From contig NC_059072.1 of assembly GCF_020497125.1 (NCBI RefSeq), positions 273,092,045 through 273,156,044 of the forward strand: a stretch of 64,000 nucleotides of DNA. Direction: 5' to 3'. Source of the DNA: Mauremys mutica. Its lineage: Eukaryota; Chordata; Testudines; Geoemydidae. The number at the start of each line of letters is the position of its first letter. Within the stretch, counting starts at the first letter, position 1. A program made the position numbers and the translations under genes. The notes below the pieces were generated by a model. The model saw nothing but the letters and a program-made list of their open reading frames with translations. It was not told the origin of the DNA and ran no database searches. Of the stretch, positions 22,796 to 35,405 are shown piece by piece.

Positions 22796-25694
22796 TCTGC
22801 TGGCTCTGGAAGGCCCTCTTCCTTCCCTCATGTATATCATTCTCTCTCCTCTACTAAGAGAAGGCTCTCAAGTTTAAGAGCTTCAGTTTAGTGAGTAGAT
22901 AAAGATAATTTCTTGCTCTCTTATAATTTTCTTTATTTTCCAAGGCTGGAAACCTTTGCTTTCAAAAGCAGTATTCCAACTTGTTCCTTATAAAGTTAAT
23001 TTCATTTTCTAGCTGTTCTTTACACAGAGAGTAGAACAGAGAGGCTGTATATAAAAGTCTTTATATATTTCCAATAGCTGATGTGTATATACACCAATAT
23101 GTCTTACAGTTCTGAAAGAAATAGATGAACTATTTTCATCTTGCTTTTGCACTTTACCGAACTCTGATTTATAATTAATAACTCCTCTGAAAAATGAATA
23201 AGTGCCAGCTGCTCATTCCTTTAAACACCTTTTCATCTACCCATGTTGCCCCTAACTTCTTGATCTCTGCTTCTTTTGCTAACACATAGATTATTCTGTT
23301 GACATTGATGCTTTTTTAAATGTTCTTTCAAATTGATAAAAACAAAGCCAATTGCTGTTGTATACCTGTAAAAGAACTTGGAGGAAAGCTGCTGACAATC
23401 AACCTATGATATAATTATCTTCCCGTGAATACACATCAGAACTACACAACTCTTTCACCCATCAGATCAATATGTATCAACCCACATTATGTCTTTCTTT
23501 TCTACATTTTTGTGTCAGATTATGTTTTTACCATTTTGGAAAGATGGAGTAAAGCCTGAAAATTAATTCAACAGAAGTTTTACTCTAGATGTTTCTTTCA
23601 TCCTGGAAATTTCCATTTTAGTTATCCTCTGCTGCTCCCTAAGATATTAGGGATGTCTAAACTCAGTCTTCTGTGAACTGTGAGACACTTTCAACCCTTA
23701 TTGCTTCCATCTGGAGGACCCCCTAGTGGAGCCCTTGTGTTTAAATTATTTTTTTTTAGCTGCTCTCAACCCTGATCCTTCTCTCATTCAATGTCCTTTC
23801 TTGCTCCCAGTCGCTAAAACTTCTTAAAATGTTTGAGCATTAGTAGTAAGCAACCTCCAGCAAATGTCAAAAACAGATTGATGGATGAGATAAGAGATTG
23901 ATGGATGAGCACATGCAAAGTCTTATTAAGGAAAACAAAAAAGGATTTGTAAATCCCTTGGGAATCATTAGAGATCCCTTTTCATATAATCATGATAAGT
24001 TGTCTGTTTCTATCTTTAATTCTGAAAGAGTTACAGTTTAACATAGCAAAATGGGGATTGTTTGCGATAAGAACTGCGAAAAACAACCTTATAACTTTAC
24101 AAAAAAAATTGATAACTTGTAGCTTTTATAGTATGTTAGCAGAAAACAAGTACAAGTGTCTTCTTGTATATTTCATACAGTAGTTTTTAAAAAAAATTGT
24201 AATTATGTGTATGCAGGACATGTGTTTGTCTGAAAGGAGCTTTTAATATGCCATTGCATGGGTATGTTTATCTTTCAATGCTTCTGCTTGTGGACATTTG
24301 TGCTGTGTGTGTGTTTGTGCATGCATTTTTTTTCTAAAATACAGAGACATCTCCACACTGATGTGCATATACCTTATTTTTTCCACGAAAAAAAAGTGCC
24401 TTGAAATATCATCCATTACTGTAAAAGCTTGATCCTATCCTATCCTAAATACAGAGAAAGGAGAGGAGAGAGAAGGGTTTGGTGCTGCTGTTTTAAGGTC
24501 TGCTTATCCTTGTTATCAGTGAATCAGAAAAAAAAATTAACACTTAATCTCCGTGTATTATACAAACTACTTTAAAATGAGTCTCTGCGTTATAATTGAG
24601 AGGGAACACTTGCTAATCATGGGTACAGCTTCCCTGAAGATACACGTATACATGATAGTGTGCATGCATGCTTGAATGTGTGGGGCTGGGGTAATGGTTG
24701 GTGGTGGTGTGTGTGTGTGTGTGTGTAACGATTTAAAAGTAAGCTAGATAGCACTATGTGAAAACTCTTTTCAATGGAGACCAGGGTGAAAGCTTGTGTG
24801 TACATACTGCTTTTACACTTATTTTAATAAAATTGTCCCAATTGCATAGCTTTTAACTGTAATAATTTAAATTGTAGGTATATCACATGTGCTTCTGCAA
24901 TCATTATTACAGGGAGTTAATATGAATATAAAAAAAATACATTTTCTTTCTGACTTTAAAATAAAGCATAACTAAGAAAATTGATTCAAGAGTTATTTCA
25001 GAGACGACACCCCCCATGTACCCAAGATCAAAGCTTTTGGAACATAGCCGATGTGTCTAATATACAATAGAAATATCTGATTAGCATTAGATTTAGAATT
25101 ATTCTGGATGAAAAAACATATACCCTCAGAATAAAATAATTAATATAAATATAGTGACTCATTATCTGTATTAGATGAACAATTAAGCTCTTTAAGGAAA
25201 TGGTGAGCCATATGGGATAAACTAGAACTTTTATAAAACCAGGATGATGGGTCTCAGAACCTCTGATGTCTCAATTCTGCTGCATTCCCTTATCATTTGT
25301 GTTTGATGCCTCTATTTTAGCGCTTGTAAAAGATTATCTTTAATAAAAACCCTACATTTGTTTTCTAATAATAAAATATATAATTTATATCACAGATTTG
25401 TCTAAAATCCCTTTATAAATACCTAGTTATTTTATAATATCTCTCTCCAATTATGCATATGTGTAAATACCTTGGTACATTTTAGTTATCATTTAGATGT
25501 ACAAACATCCTTTTTTCCTTTGCAGGTCTCTTTGCAGGTCTTTGAAAACAACTCTTTCTTTTATGTTTCATATTTTCTAATATTTTCAGTTGCAGTTCTT
25601 TACTATTTCTGGGGTTGTGTTACATGTAATTTATTGGTTTTGGAGAGTTGAGTCATATACTAAATTTGACTGGCTTCCCTCGTCTGGGGTGGAG
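22796..25694. other. No genes recognised
   Basis: AT-rich DNA with short random frames. A (GT)n tract lies at 24707-24726 with 'tggtggt' just before it. Nothing else was identified. Confidence 0.5.
24707..24726. repeat. (GT)n microsatellite
   Basis: Ten GT units are seen directly. Confidence 0.9.
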
Positions 25695-25702
25695 GTCATA
25701 AG

Positions 25703-26383
25703 CAGTGATGAGCTGCCAAAATCTTAACAACCGGTTCCCTATAAAAAGTTCTGATTTAAGGGGTGGGAGCGGGGGAGGGGCTGGGGCGGGGGGAGACATA
25801 CCCGTGGGGCCAGGGGCAAATTGCCCCACTTGCCCCCCCAGCACCCCTAGAGCTTGCAGCCCCCTCCCCCCTTACCTTGCTGGCAGCTCAAAGCAGCAGG
25901 ACGACTCAGGAGCTCAGCTGAGCTGCCCAGCTGCTGGCCATGCTGCGGCTCTTTGGGGTGGGGGAAGTGGGGGAGGGCCCGGGGGAGACATCCTCATGAG
26001 GCCAGGGACCCCTGCAGGGCCCGGGCCAATTGCCCCACTTGCCCCTTCCCCTCCCCTCTGGCCAGCCCTGGAGCTTGCAGCAGGACCCGCCCCCCACCTT
26101 GCCGGGCCTTTCAAAAAGCGGCAGCAGGATGACTCCGGAGCTCAGCTGAGCTGCCCAGCTGATGCTGGTGGCTGGCCACGCTGCAGCTGGGGGGAAAGCG
26201 GGGGAAGGGCTGGGGAAGCCTCAGCCTCCCCAGCTGGGAATCCTGGGAGCAACAGGATGGTCCAGCCCATGGACCGGAGTTCTTTGCCCACCTCCTGGCC
26301 TTTAACAACCGGTTCTCCACAGAGGTCCAATTTTAGCAACCGGTTCTTGGGAACCTGTGGGAACCAGCTCCAGCTCACCACTG
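25703..26383. mobile_element. GC-rich hAT MITE with perfect 8-bp TSD
   Basis: The ends CAGTGATGAGCTG and CAGCTCACCACTG are inverted repeats with one mismatch, flanked by identical GTCATAAG at 25695-25702 and 26384-26391. Subterminal 'aacaaccggttc' motifs occur near both ends, at about 25726, 26305 and 26337. The interior is a degenerate tandem array with a ~200-230-bp period; each unit holds 'gggggag', 'attgccccacttgcc' and 'gagctcagctgagctgccca'. Long frames on both strands reflect this repeat, not a gene. No transposase is present. Confidence 0.85.
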
Positions 26384-26391
26384 GTCATAAG

Positions 26392-28213
26392 GTTTGAGTC
26401 AGGGCCCTCTCCATTTATTCAGATGGAATATACAGGAATCATAATTTCCAGTTAAGGAAGAGCTTTGAGTGGTCTGGGACTTAGGTTAAGGCTGGCCTTC
26501 CATGATATCACTTCCGGTTAAGGTGGGACTTCCTGTCATGTCATTCTTATCTCAACCATCAATCTTTTTTTGTCATTTGCTGGGGGCTACTTACCACTAT
26601 CATTCCTCCAAGCTGATTGCACTGCTGATATATTGGCTTCATTTCTGTTGTCTCTCAGGACTTCTGGGGAGGAGACTTTGGAACAGATTCTGAGTAACAA
26701 GTATTTACCACAACTTTGTAAAGTTATACAAGAACAATTAAAAAAAGAACAGTTAAGAAACAGTCTTTTCAAACATGAATCCTAATGCCCTCTCTCATGT
26801 AGAATCCTGAACTTCCATATGCAGCCTTATCATGAAGAAGAACAAATTAGATCCTTTCTCCTTCAGATGTTCCATGTTGTATGGAGAGCAGGGATCTGAG
26901 CATAATAATATTTCTAGCCCAGTTAGGAATAACAGGAGAGAAGGAGCTTATGATGCCTTAAGGAAAGAGTAAATTAAAGCACTCATAGTATATTTTATAC
27001 CAAGACATAACATTTAATGCAGAGTATTATGTTAGCAACAAAAAAGTTCCCATAGGCAATCAAAAGTCAGGAAAAAACAAAGGTTGAATGTACTATCTTA
27101 ACTCTAACCCCTTGTGTACTGTCTTTACTTAAAGGATTCCAAACCATTTCTCCAATATTACATTAGAATCTAGGTGATATTTTCCCTCAATCTTCTATAC
27201 AAATGCAAGTACAATATTTATTAGTTATCCTTTCTTATGCACTTGCACTGACTCTGCAATTGCATTCATATTATAAGAGGGATTTTTTTCTTTACACTTC
27301 TGAGTAGTAGTAATTTTTGTAATTGCAATACAGTAACTCATAAATGCTAAAAAATTACCCTTACATATTGGATTAGCAATGTGAATTTTCTAAAGTGCAT
27401 TACTGCACAGTGTTTCTGACAGTTGCTCTTTATCCAGTTTGCTTTTCTTCTTCTGTAATGTCTCTGCAAACTGTCTTAATAAAGTTCTCATGCTGTTTTC
27501 ATAAGACTCGATTACCACAGGATAAGCATTAGAGAGACTGTGCCTTGGGCAGGCACTGTTTCTCATAGGAATTTTCCATGTACATGGCAGGTGAGCACTT
27601 TTTCACCATCTAATAACGTTAGTGCAAATTGTTAATGTGTGTATATATGAGGAGAAGGAGGGCCTTACACTGTATCTTCCCAGTCCCTATTAGATTTCTT
27701 ATCAGCATGTTGTTCCTAGGGAGAAGAGCAGCACTGAGTAGTCCATATAATCCCTGGAGCTATTGTGAGAGAGCTACTATCCTTGTGCAGTCATGAAAAG
27801 AGATGGAGGCTACGTGCACACCTGTCTGTCCTTCCATGTCCATACAAGGGCCTCTCACAATCTGAGGATTACAGACAGTACACAAGACAATAATAAATGC
27901 ACTTCCCTTAAAATATTTTGTAAGAGTTTCTTTACTTTCATGTATGAATTTGTTGTATGCAGAATTTATAACTGCAAGCCACTGATTTCAAAGTTGAATA
28001 GTGCTTCCAACCTCCAGAGTTAAACTAGTGATCTGTAACTGTTTTTTTCCTGAAGAAGAAATAAAATTTAGCTCTTTTAATGTCTAATTATTGTATTGTA
28101 TTAAATAGTATTAGTGTATTTAAAGTAATATAAGTAATAGACAGCTGATTGTGATGTAGTTGATGAAAGAGTTAATATCCTTGTAAACCCTTGAACAATA
28201 TATAGCAACACAT
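26392..28213. other. No genes recognised
   Basis: AT-rich DNA. Two similar words, 'atcacttccggttaagg' and 'gacttcctgtcatgtca', near 26508-26540 may come from an old repeat. No coding motif was found. Confidence 0.45.
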
Positions 28214-28510
28214 AGCTGTATTCTACACTGGATATGCCTTCCAGCGTAGTTAGACATACATCTGCTAGTTGTGGTCGCACAAGAATGCTAAAAATAGCAG
28301 TATAGCATGGGTCCAAAGAAGGGCTAGCTGCCCTGAGTACGATTCTTGTCTGAAATCCTAGGTATGTACTTGTGGCAGCTAGTCCATCTTGCTGCCCATG
28401 AAGTTCCAGCTGCACTGCTATTTTTAGTAGGCTTGGCTCAATCCAAGCTAAAAATAGATATGTCTACCCAAGCTCGAAATTACACTTCTGGCTCCAGTGT
28501 TGACATCACC
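28214..28510. mobile_element. Old MITE with 'tctacactgg' ends
   Basis: The left end has 'ttctacactgg' and the right end 'ccagtgttgacatc', which are imperfect inverted repeats. Internally 'gctaaaaatagcag' is mirrored by 'ctgctatttttag', so much of the element could fold on itself. This matches a common turtle and sauropsid MITE with 'gtctacactg' termini. The related copy at 37768-38059 shares the same internal motifs. No TSD was resolved. Confidence 0.6.
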
Positions 28511-28613
28511 TATTTTACTATATCACATTTGTACTGTGTTTTGTACATACAATTTTATATCTTTCATATAAATGATTTTCATGGACATGCATACAGAGGT
28601 GCATGTGTATCTC

Positions 28614-28783
28614 AGGACATGTCTACACTGCTGCTGGAATATATACCCAAGACCCCAGATGAGTGTGGCTAGCTAGTGTTATCACCCATCCTGCCACAAC
28701 TTCACTGCTATTGTTATCAGACCTAATTTTGTTCCAGCAGTATTCTTCAGTCACACCTCCCCATTCCAGCATAGCCATACCCT
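28614..28783. mobile_element. Short MITE with 'gtctacactg' end
   Basis: The left end 'aggacatgtctacactgctg' pairs imperfectly with the right end 'attccagcatagccataccct'. It looks like a degraded member of the same broad group as the preceding MITE. Confidence 0.45.
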
Positions 28784-30167
28784 AGGCTGTAAAAAGAAAT
28801 TGGATTCCTGAAAGTCATGTATTTAAAGACCGTAACATAATTCTGGGGTATAATATTAGGCAAGCTTAACTTTACATTAACAAAAGTCTTAGCATAGAAT
28901 TTCATGGTTGGTTTACTTTGCGAAGAAAAATAATCATAAATAAAGCTTGATATAAAACTATTTGGCTTCAGACCTCAGAATAAATGACATATTCTATATG
29001 ACACTCTAATGAAAAGGAAAAATAATTAGCAAAGGTATTTGACAATCTTAGCCATTATATCTCCTTATAATATAGTCATTTCTACCTCTTTGGTGCTTTC
29101 TTCTAATAGAGAATGCTTTCGTAAAATGATTCCCACACTGTACTTCCTACCAAAAAAATCTACATAAGAGTTTACTTTATTTTTTGATCCAAAAGTATTA
29201 ATAGTCATATTGGGTTTGCTTTTCTGTTTGTGGTGTGTGTGTGTGTGCGCGTGCGTGTGTTTGTGTTTTACTTTTGATAATGTCCTTGTAATAATTTTGT
29301 TGTGGTGCTTTCACCAAGTTTTGCTTCAGTGCCTGCCAAACCACAGGTTTTCCGATGGCAGTGTGATGTTTAAATTAACTATCATTAGCATCCAATCTAT
29401 TCAATCTCAAATCAACGATGGTGTTTGTTCACTAACATTATATATTCTCAAACTTCAGCCTAAAATGTATGTGAAAGGCTTTCAATTTCCTCCACTAAAC
29501 CACTTAAAATCTTGTATGAAAATTTTCCTTTTCTCTTTAGCTGGTGATTACCTGTCCCCCATGATACATTCTGTTATAAAGCATGTGAAGGATATATTTT
29601 GCAAAAGATGATTCTTATGGTCTAATTCATTTTAAAGTAAGCAGTGTTGCGTATTTGAAATTTTACCGGATCATGCAGCTAGTCTTCACAAAACTATCGT
29701 CTCATCTTTTTCTGTTTTTTTTTCCTTCTGAACATATAAAATGTATTAAAAGAAATATCAATTGTTAGTGACCCTGCAATTATAAGAAGCAATTCTACTT
29801 TTGTTTATATGTCACTTAGTTGTCCCAGCTGGGATGAAGAAATGGATAGATCTCTCCCTGAAATTTCTCCAACTGTTGTCCATATTTCCTCTCATTAACA
29901 GATAAATTATAGGCTGAACTTAATCCATAGTAGCACAAAATCTTCTCTCTTCTTTTCTGCACCCATTGTAGCCACTATTGCTTTCTTTGGCTTTAATTCA
30001 GCTCTCCTATCTCCTACGTAAAGATATAGAATCCCTCAGAACAGCCCTATTATCTGCAACAAGAGAAGGAGTCTATTCTCTTGACTTTTACTTAACATAA
30101 ATTGTTTGGTAAGCAAAAAACTGTTACTGGAGAATAACCATTCAATAGCTGTGTGTCCCAAAAGATT
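28784..30167. other. No genes recognised; GT-rich tract
   Basis: AT-rich DNA with a (GT)/(GC) alternating purine-pyrimidine tract at about 29230-29262. The frame 29210-29611 starts inside that tract and has no family motif. Confidence 0.5.
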
Positions 30168-30515
30168 AAGAACATAAGAATGGCCATACTGGGTCAGACC
30201 AAAGTTCCATCTAGCCCAGTATCCTGTTTTCCAACAGCAGCCAATGCCCTAGAGGGAATGAACAGAACAGATAATCATCAAGTGAGCCATCCCCTGTCAC
30301 CCCTTCCCAGCTTCTGGCAAACAGAGGCCATGGACACCATCCTTGCCCATTCTGGCTAATAGCCATTGATGGACCTATCCTCCATGAATTTATCTAGTCC
30401 TTTTTTGAACCCTGTTATAGTCTTGGCCTTCACAACATCCTCTGGCAGAGAGTTCTATAGGTTGACTGTGCGTTGTTTGAAGAAATACTTCCTTTTGTTT
30501 GTTTGTCCATGTATA
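30168..30515 (-). mobile_element. CR1 3' end fragment
   Basis: Starts with 'aacataagaatggccatact' and 'gggtcagacc', the complement of the CR1 3' terminus seen at 21040-21077. It continues through 'ctagcccagtatcctg' and 'ggcagagagttctataggtt'. Only the 3' UTR and the extreme C-terminal coding part are present. Confidence 0.8.
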
Positions 30516-32026
30516 TAGATTGTGTGGAGGAAAATATAACTTAATACTAAAACTATGTCAAAGAAAGTAGCACCTAATTATTACCTTTTCATTTTGCAAA
30601 GAAAGAAAGTAAGTTAAAATACTGAATGAATAGAAGCATAAAGAACAACAAACCATCTTGGATGATTGTTTATGGGCAAAGTGCTCATCTGCCCAAAGCA
30701 TCACATATCTAATCCTATATGCATGTTTTGATGTGTCTGTCTTGATTACAGAAAGAACTCAGCCCAACTCTGGAACAAAATACTCCTGAACTTCAAGGAA
30801 GTTCCAGTGCACATATAAACTTCAATTGGCCCATTTTCATTTAATTAGCCAATCCAAAGCTCCACATTTGAGGAAGTTTAGATTCGTATTTGCATCTAAA
30901 ATGTATAATTTGATAAATATATATAAAGAAAAATGATCCAGTGGTATATAAGGTTTATTTTACAGATTCTGGAACAGATACAATAATATTTAGCCTGGCT
31001 GCATTCTGGACAGCTCTGGGTACATGTATGTTGCTACACTGTCGCAAAGGGTCACTGTTGCCCCAATATTACTATTTCCATGGATCCTGAGGAAAGCTCT
31101 TCCTGAATGTGGAAATATGTGTTTCCAGTATTTTGATGGGAGGGTTAAGAAGTGGCGGGGGAAAGGGGGAAGACTAGAGACAGGAGTAGGTTGGCTAGGG
31201 CAGGGTTTGGGAGGATGTGACTTATCCTTCCTCAAAACTCCATGGAGTTCTAAATATAACGACATTATAAGACAGGCTATGTTGGTTTATAACAGCTAAG
31301 ATTCTGGCACAATAAATTCAAAAATTATTGTGCAGTGTTTCATGTTCAATAATATTGCAGGCAGTGAAACGTCTCTAGCTTTTCTTTTAGGTCCATGCAC
31401 CTTGGGTAATCATTTACACCAGTGCAAATTGAGGGTAACGTGCTATCATTCTGATATGATAGCATTTTTTACTGGTGTAAATGACTTCAAAGTTTGTTTG
31501 GCAACAGTGAATCCGGTTCTATGAATGCAAAAGTGATGTAACTATATGGGTAAAATCTCAACAACTTCTCTATACAAGCTTGCCATGAAAATTGTTACAT
31601 ACAAATGGGTTATTACCAAATTAATCATATTGCAACATTCTTTCACATTGCCAATTCTAAACTGAGATTTAATTTTGAGTATGTAAAAATAGAACCAGCC
31701 TCATTTACTGGAAACTTGGATCAATCCTTCTAAGATAATCAGACTGAGCCAACTTTTAAATAATGAAAATGGTAAGAATCAATGTTGTTTGTCATCTGAT
31801 AAGGAGGCTAAAATGGAATAATCATCTAAATAAATATTTTTTCAAGGTTAAAAAATGTTGTTTTAATCATATTAAAAATAGAAAGCACTAGGATTCAAAT
31901 ACCCAGTGTTCATCTTTTTTAAAAACTTACTTTGAAATATAAGGCAAAATTATTAATAAAATTGCACAGTGGTAACAATTTGTAGGAAAAGATCAAACGC
32001 CTTTGACAGTAGCAAACAGCTAATGA
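30516..32026. other. No genes recognised
   Basis: AT-rich DNA; short frames only. The interval 31030-31260 is locally G-rich without a recognised repeat. Confidence 0.5.
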
Positions 32027-32215
32027 ATATGGGGCTGGTGATCCAGTGGTTCTGGCACCTGCCTAACATTTAGAAAACCAGGGTTCTTTTCTCTGCTCTC
32101 CCACAGACTTTGTCTGTGATGTTGGGCAACTCCTTCGGTCTCTGTATGCCCATGTATAAAATGGAGTTAATAACACTCTCCTGCCTCAGATACAATGGTG
32201 AGGGTACCTGAGGTA
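32027..32215 (+). mobile_element. MIR-like SINE
   Basis: 'gtggttctggcacctgcct', 'accagggttct', 'gatgttgggcaactc' and 'tgtataaaatggagttaataa' follow the MIR order: tRNA-like head, core and 'aaaatggggataata'-type segment. The copy is old and its ends are fuzzy. Confidence 0.6.
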
Positions 32216-32395
32216 GAGGGTCAGTTTTAAGTGTATGTTAAATATGTTATTGAAGATGGCAGTCAAATCCTCAGCTTGTGTAAGTCACTCTCTGATGAGG
32301 TGTATAAGGGTTTCTAGTTTAAATCTGTTCTATCAAATGGGAGGAAAGAACTATGTTCACTTATCCCTATAGGAGCATTGGATATCCGCCACTTA

Positions 32396-32535
32396 GGGCT
32401 TGTCTACACATACAGAGCGAGCAGCGGTAACTATGAAAGTGGGAGAGCTTCTCTTATGTTGCTCAGGGGAGTGGTTTATTCAGACCCCTGAGCAATATAA
32501 TTTATGCCAACGTAATCTGTAATTTAGACATATCC
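32396..32535. mobile_element. 140-bp MITE with TTA flanks (Harbinger-like)
   Basis: The ends GGGCTTGTCTACACA and TTTAGACATATCC are imperfect inverted repeats, bounded by TTA at 32393-32395 and 32536-32538. Internally 'gctcaggggagtgg' faces 'gacccctgagcaa', giving a hairpin. A three-base TSD plus a GTCTACA-bearing end suggests a Harbinger or related MITE, but the end sequence differs from the full element at 10163. Confidence 0.5.
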
Positions 32536-33089
32536 TTAGTTAAACGGTGTAGCTGTGCACTATGGGAGAGCAGGATGCATTTGTGCACTTCCCCCCACCC
32601 CGCATACTTTCCAAAGAGAATCTTTATACCTCAGCATAGATTTTATTGTCGGGGGGAAGGGAACAAAGGGAGCAGGAACAGTTCCATAACTACATACATT
32701 GCATAATTAATCCCCCAATACATTGGTTTTCTGACCCCTGAAAACGTTCCTAGCTCACAACCTACTTATTTGGGCTATGCATCAAGACAGGGACACGGTG
32801 CAATATATATCTGGTATTTATGCTAGATGTTTTGCATATTTGCCAGTATTTTCCTCAGTACTACTTCAACTGAAGGTACATGCAAGAATACTAGTTCTTT
32901 CTGGGTATATTAACCTTTTGTGGACTACCATTTTATCCACAGACCTTCTAGATTATTTCGGAACCTACTAATATAGACTATGTTGAAACTTTCTTGCTGC
33001 ATTTTTATGACTATTATGTTAATGCACACAGTAATAAAGTGAAGAGAAAAATTTATATTCATCAACAAAATTTAAAAAAAGACATCTCA

Positions 33090-33496
33090 GAGCGTAGACA
33101 AAGTAGATGAGGTAATATCTTCTATTAGGCCAACTTCTGTTGGTGAGAGAGACTAGTTTTCGAGCCACACAGAGCTCTTCAGGTCTGGGAAAGGTACAAA
33201 CAGCATGACAGCAAAATACCAGGTGGAACAGACTGTTTAGCATAAGTAGTTAGCACATATTCAAAAGGACCATTCAAGGTAGTGGTCTGTTAACACCTCT
33301 GCAGTGATAGGACAAAAAGAGGGGGTGAACAGGTTACAGATTATTGTTGTAAAAAAAAATGAATCTGGTGTCTCTGGTCAGTCCATGATTTTTAGTGTCT
33401 AGCAGAGTAATGAATTTAAACTCCCAGATTTGTCTTTTGAAAGTATTTTCCTTTGCAGATTTCCTTTGAGGATGAGGACTGATATAGAGTGATCAC
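33090..33496 (-). mobile_element. Penelope-like element (second family), 3' part
   Basis: Read on minus, the 3' tail has 'tgaagagctctgtgtggctc', 'gtctctctcaccaacagaag' and 'gatattacctcatctac', a known Penelope-type 3' end distinct from the family at 58160. A CR1 insertion interrupts the element at about 33496; the rest resumes at 35131-35405. Confidence 0.6.
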
Positions 33497-35130
33497 TCAG
33501 ATATAGTTCCCAGACTACTGCACTAGGCAGCACAGCATGGGAAGGAGGTGACCAGCCCTCTGTGGAGAAAGAAGTGGTTCAGGACTATTTAGAAAAGCTG
33601 GACGAGCACAAGTCCATGGGGCCAGATGTGCTGCATCCGAGGGCGCTAAAGGAGTTAGCGGATGTGATTGCAGAACCATTGGCTGTTATTTTTGAAAACT
33701 CAGGGCGATCGGGGGAGGTCCCGTATGACTGGAAAAAGGTTAATGTATTGCCACTCTTTAAAAAAGGGAAGAAGGAGGATCCGGGGAACTACGGGCCAGT
33801 CAGCCTCACCTCAGCCATGGAGCAGGTCTTCAAGGAATCAATTCTGATGGACTTAGAGGACAGGAGAGTGATCGGGAACAGTCAGCAGGGATTCACCAAG
33901 GGCAAGTCATGCCTGACTAACCTAATTGCCTTCTATGATGAGATAACCGGCTCTGTGGATGAGGGGAAAGCAGTAGACATGTTATTCCTTGAATTTAGCT
34001 AAGCTTTTAATACAGTCTCCCACAGTATTCTTACCGGCAAGTTAAAGAAGTATGGGCTGGACTATAAGGTGGATAGAAAGCTGGCTAGATCATCAGGATC
34101 AACGGATAGTGATCAATGGCTCCATATCTACTTGGCAGCTGGTATCAAGCGCAGTGCCCCAAGGGTCGGTCCTGGGTCGGGTTTTGTTCAATATCTTCAT
34201 TAATGATCTGGAGGATGGCGTGGACTGCACTCTCAGCAAGTTTGCAGATGACACTAAACTGGGAGGAGTAGTAGATACGCTGGAGGGTAGGGATAGGATA
34301 CAGAGGGACCTAGACAAATTAGAGGATTGGGCCAAAAGAAATATGATGAGGTTCAACAAGGACAAGTGCAGTGTCCTGCACTTAGGATGGAAGAATCTCA
34401 AGCACTGCTACAGACTAGGAACCTAAGGGCTAGGCAACAGTTCTGCAGTAAAAGACCTAGGGGTTACAGTGGACGAGAAGCTGGATATGAGTCAACAATG
34501 TGCCCTTATTGCCAAGAAGGCTAATGGCATTTTGGGCTGTATAAGTAGGGGCATTGCCAGCAGATCGAGGGACGTGATCATTCCCCTCTATTTAACATTG
34601 GTGAGGCCTCATCTGGAGTACTGTGTCCAGTTTTGGGCCCCACACTAAAAGAAGGATGTGGAAAAATTGGAAAGAGTCCAGCGGAGGGCTACAAAAATGA
34701 TTAAGGGGCTGGAGCACATGACTTATGAGGAGAGGCTGAGGAAACTGGGATTATTAGGTCTCTGCAGAAGAGAAGAATGAGGGGGGATTTGATAGCTGCT
34801 TTCAACTACCTGAAAGGGGGTTCCAAAGAGGATGGATCTAGACTGTTCTCAGTGGTACCAGATGACAGAAAAAGGGGTAATGGTCTCAAGTTGCAGTTAG
34901 GGAGGTTTAGGTTGGATATTAGGAAAAACATTTTCATTAGGAGGGTGGTGAAGCAGTGGAATGGGTTACCTAGGGAGGTGGTGGAATCTCCTTCCTTAGA
35001 GGTTTTTAAGATCAGTCTTGACAAAGCCCTGGCTGGGATGATTTAGATGGGGATTGGTCCTGCTTTGAGCAGGGGGTTGGACTAAATGACCTCCTGAGGT
35101 CCCTTCCAACCCTGATATTCTATGATTCTT
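33497..35130 (+). mobile_element. CR1 LINE, 5'-truncated, inserted in a Penelope-like element
   Basis: It covers the region just before the reverse transcriptase through the 3' end 'tattctatgattct', the standard CR1 terminus. It lies between two parts of a minus-strand Penelope-like copy, so it inserted later. Substitutions are moderate and long frames survive. It shares 'gggttggactaaatgacctc' with the CR1 at 43405-46020, which indicates a closely related subfamily. Confidence 0.85.
33562..35046 (+). pseudogene. CR1 ORF2: reverse transcriptase with stops
   Basis: The first frame, 33562-34002, carries 'YLEKLDEHKSMGPDVLHP', 'LPLFKKGKKEDPGNYGPVSLTS' and 'QQGFTKGKSCLTNLIAFYDE', ending at a TAG in the motif A region (F-S-stop). 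The second frame, 34052-34426, carries '[21 protein letters not shown]' and an intact 'FADDTKL' catalytic box. The last, 34777-35046, carries the tail '[20 protein letters not shown]'. At least one stop and several frame changes make it non-functional. Confidence 0.85.
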
Positions 35131-35405
35131 TGTGAAATGTGTTCACCCATTAGTGATCGGTGTTTTGTCTTTTTTTATTTTCCGTGTCAGTTCATTCGAG
35201 AACATAGTGATTGTCTGGTTTTACCCAAATAGTTGTTATTGGGGCATTTAGTGCACTGGATGAAGTACACCACATGTTGTGATTGTCATGTATAGAATTC
35301 ATGGATCTTGAAAAGTCTTTAGTTAGAGTGGGAGCGGTGTTAATCATTGTAGCAATGGAGATATGTCTGCAGGTTTTGCATTTGTTCTTCTGTCAGGGTC
35401 TGGTG
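35131..35405 (-). mobile_element. Penelope-like element (second family), GIY-YIG remnant
   Basis: On minus, decayed frames include a 'CKTCRHIS' zinc-like motif followed by a degenerate block matching the region before and within the GIY-YIG endonuclease. Stops interrupt it. It is the continuation of the copy at 33090-33496, split by the CR1. Confidence 0.5.

Noticed and set aside
25705..26397. 230-codon plus-strand Gly/Pro-rich frame
   Set aside because: It coincides almost exactly with the hAT MITE bounded by a perfect TSD; the frame is made of its GC-rich tandem units.
29210..29611. 133-codon plus-strand frame
   Set aside because: It starts within a GT-rich tract, giving a Cys/Val run, and the rest shows no family motif; AT-rich chance frame.
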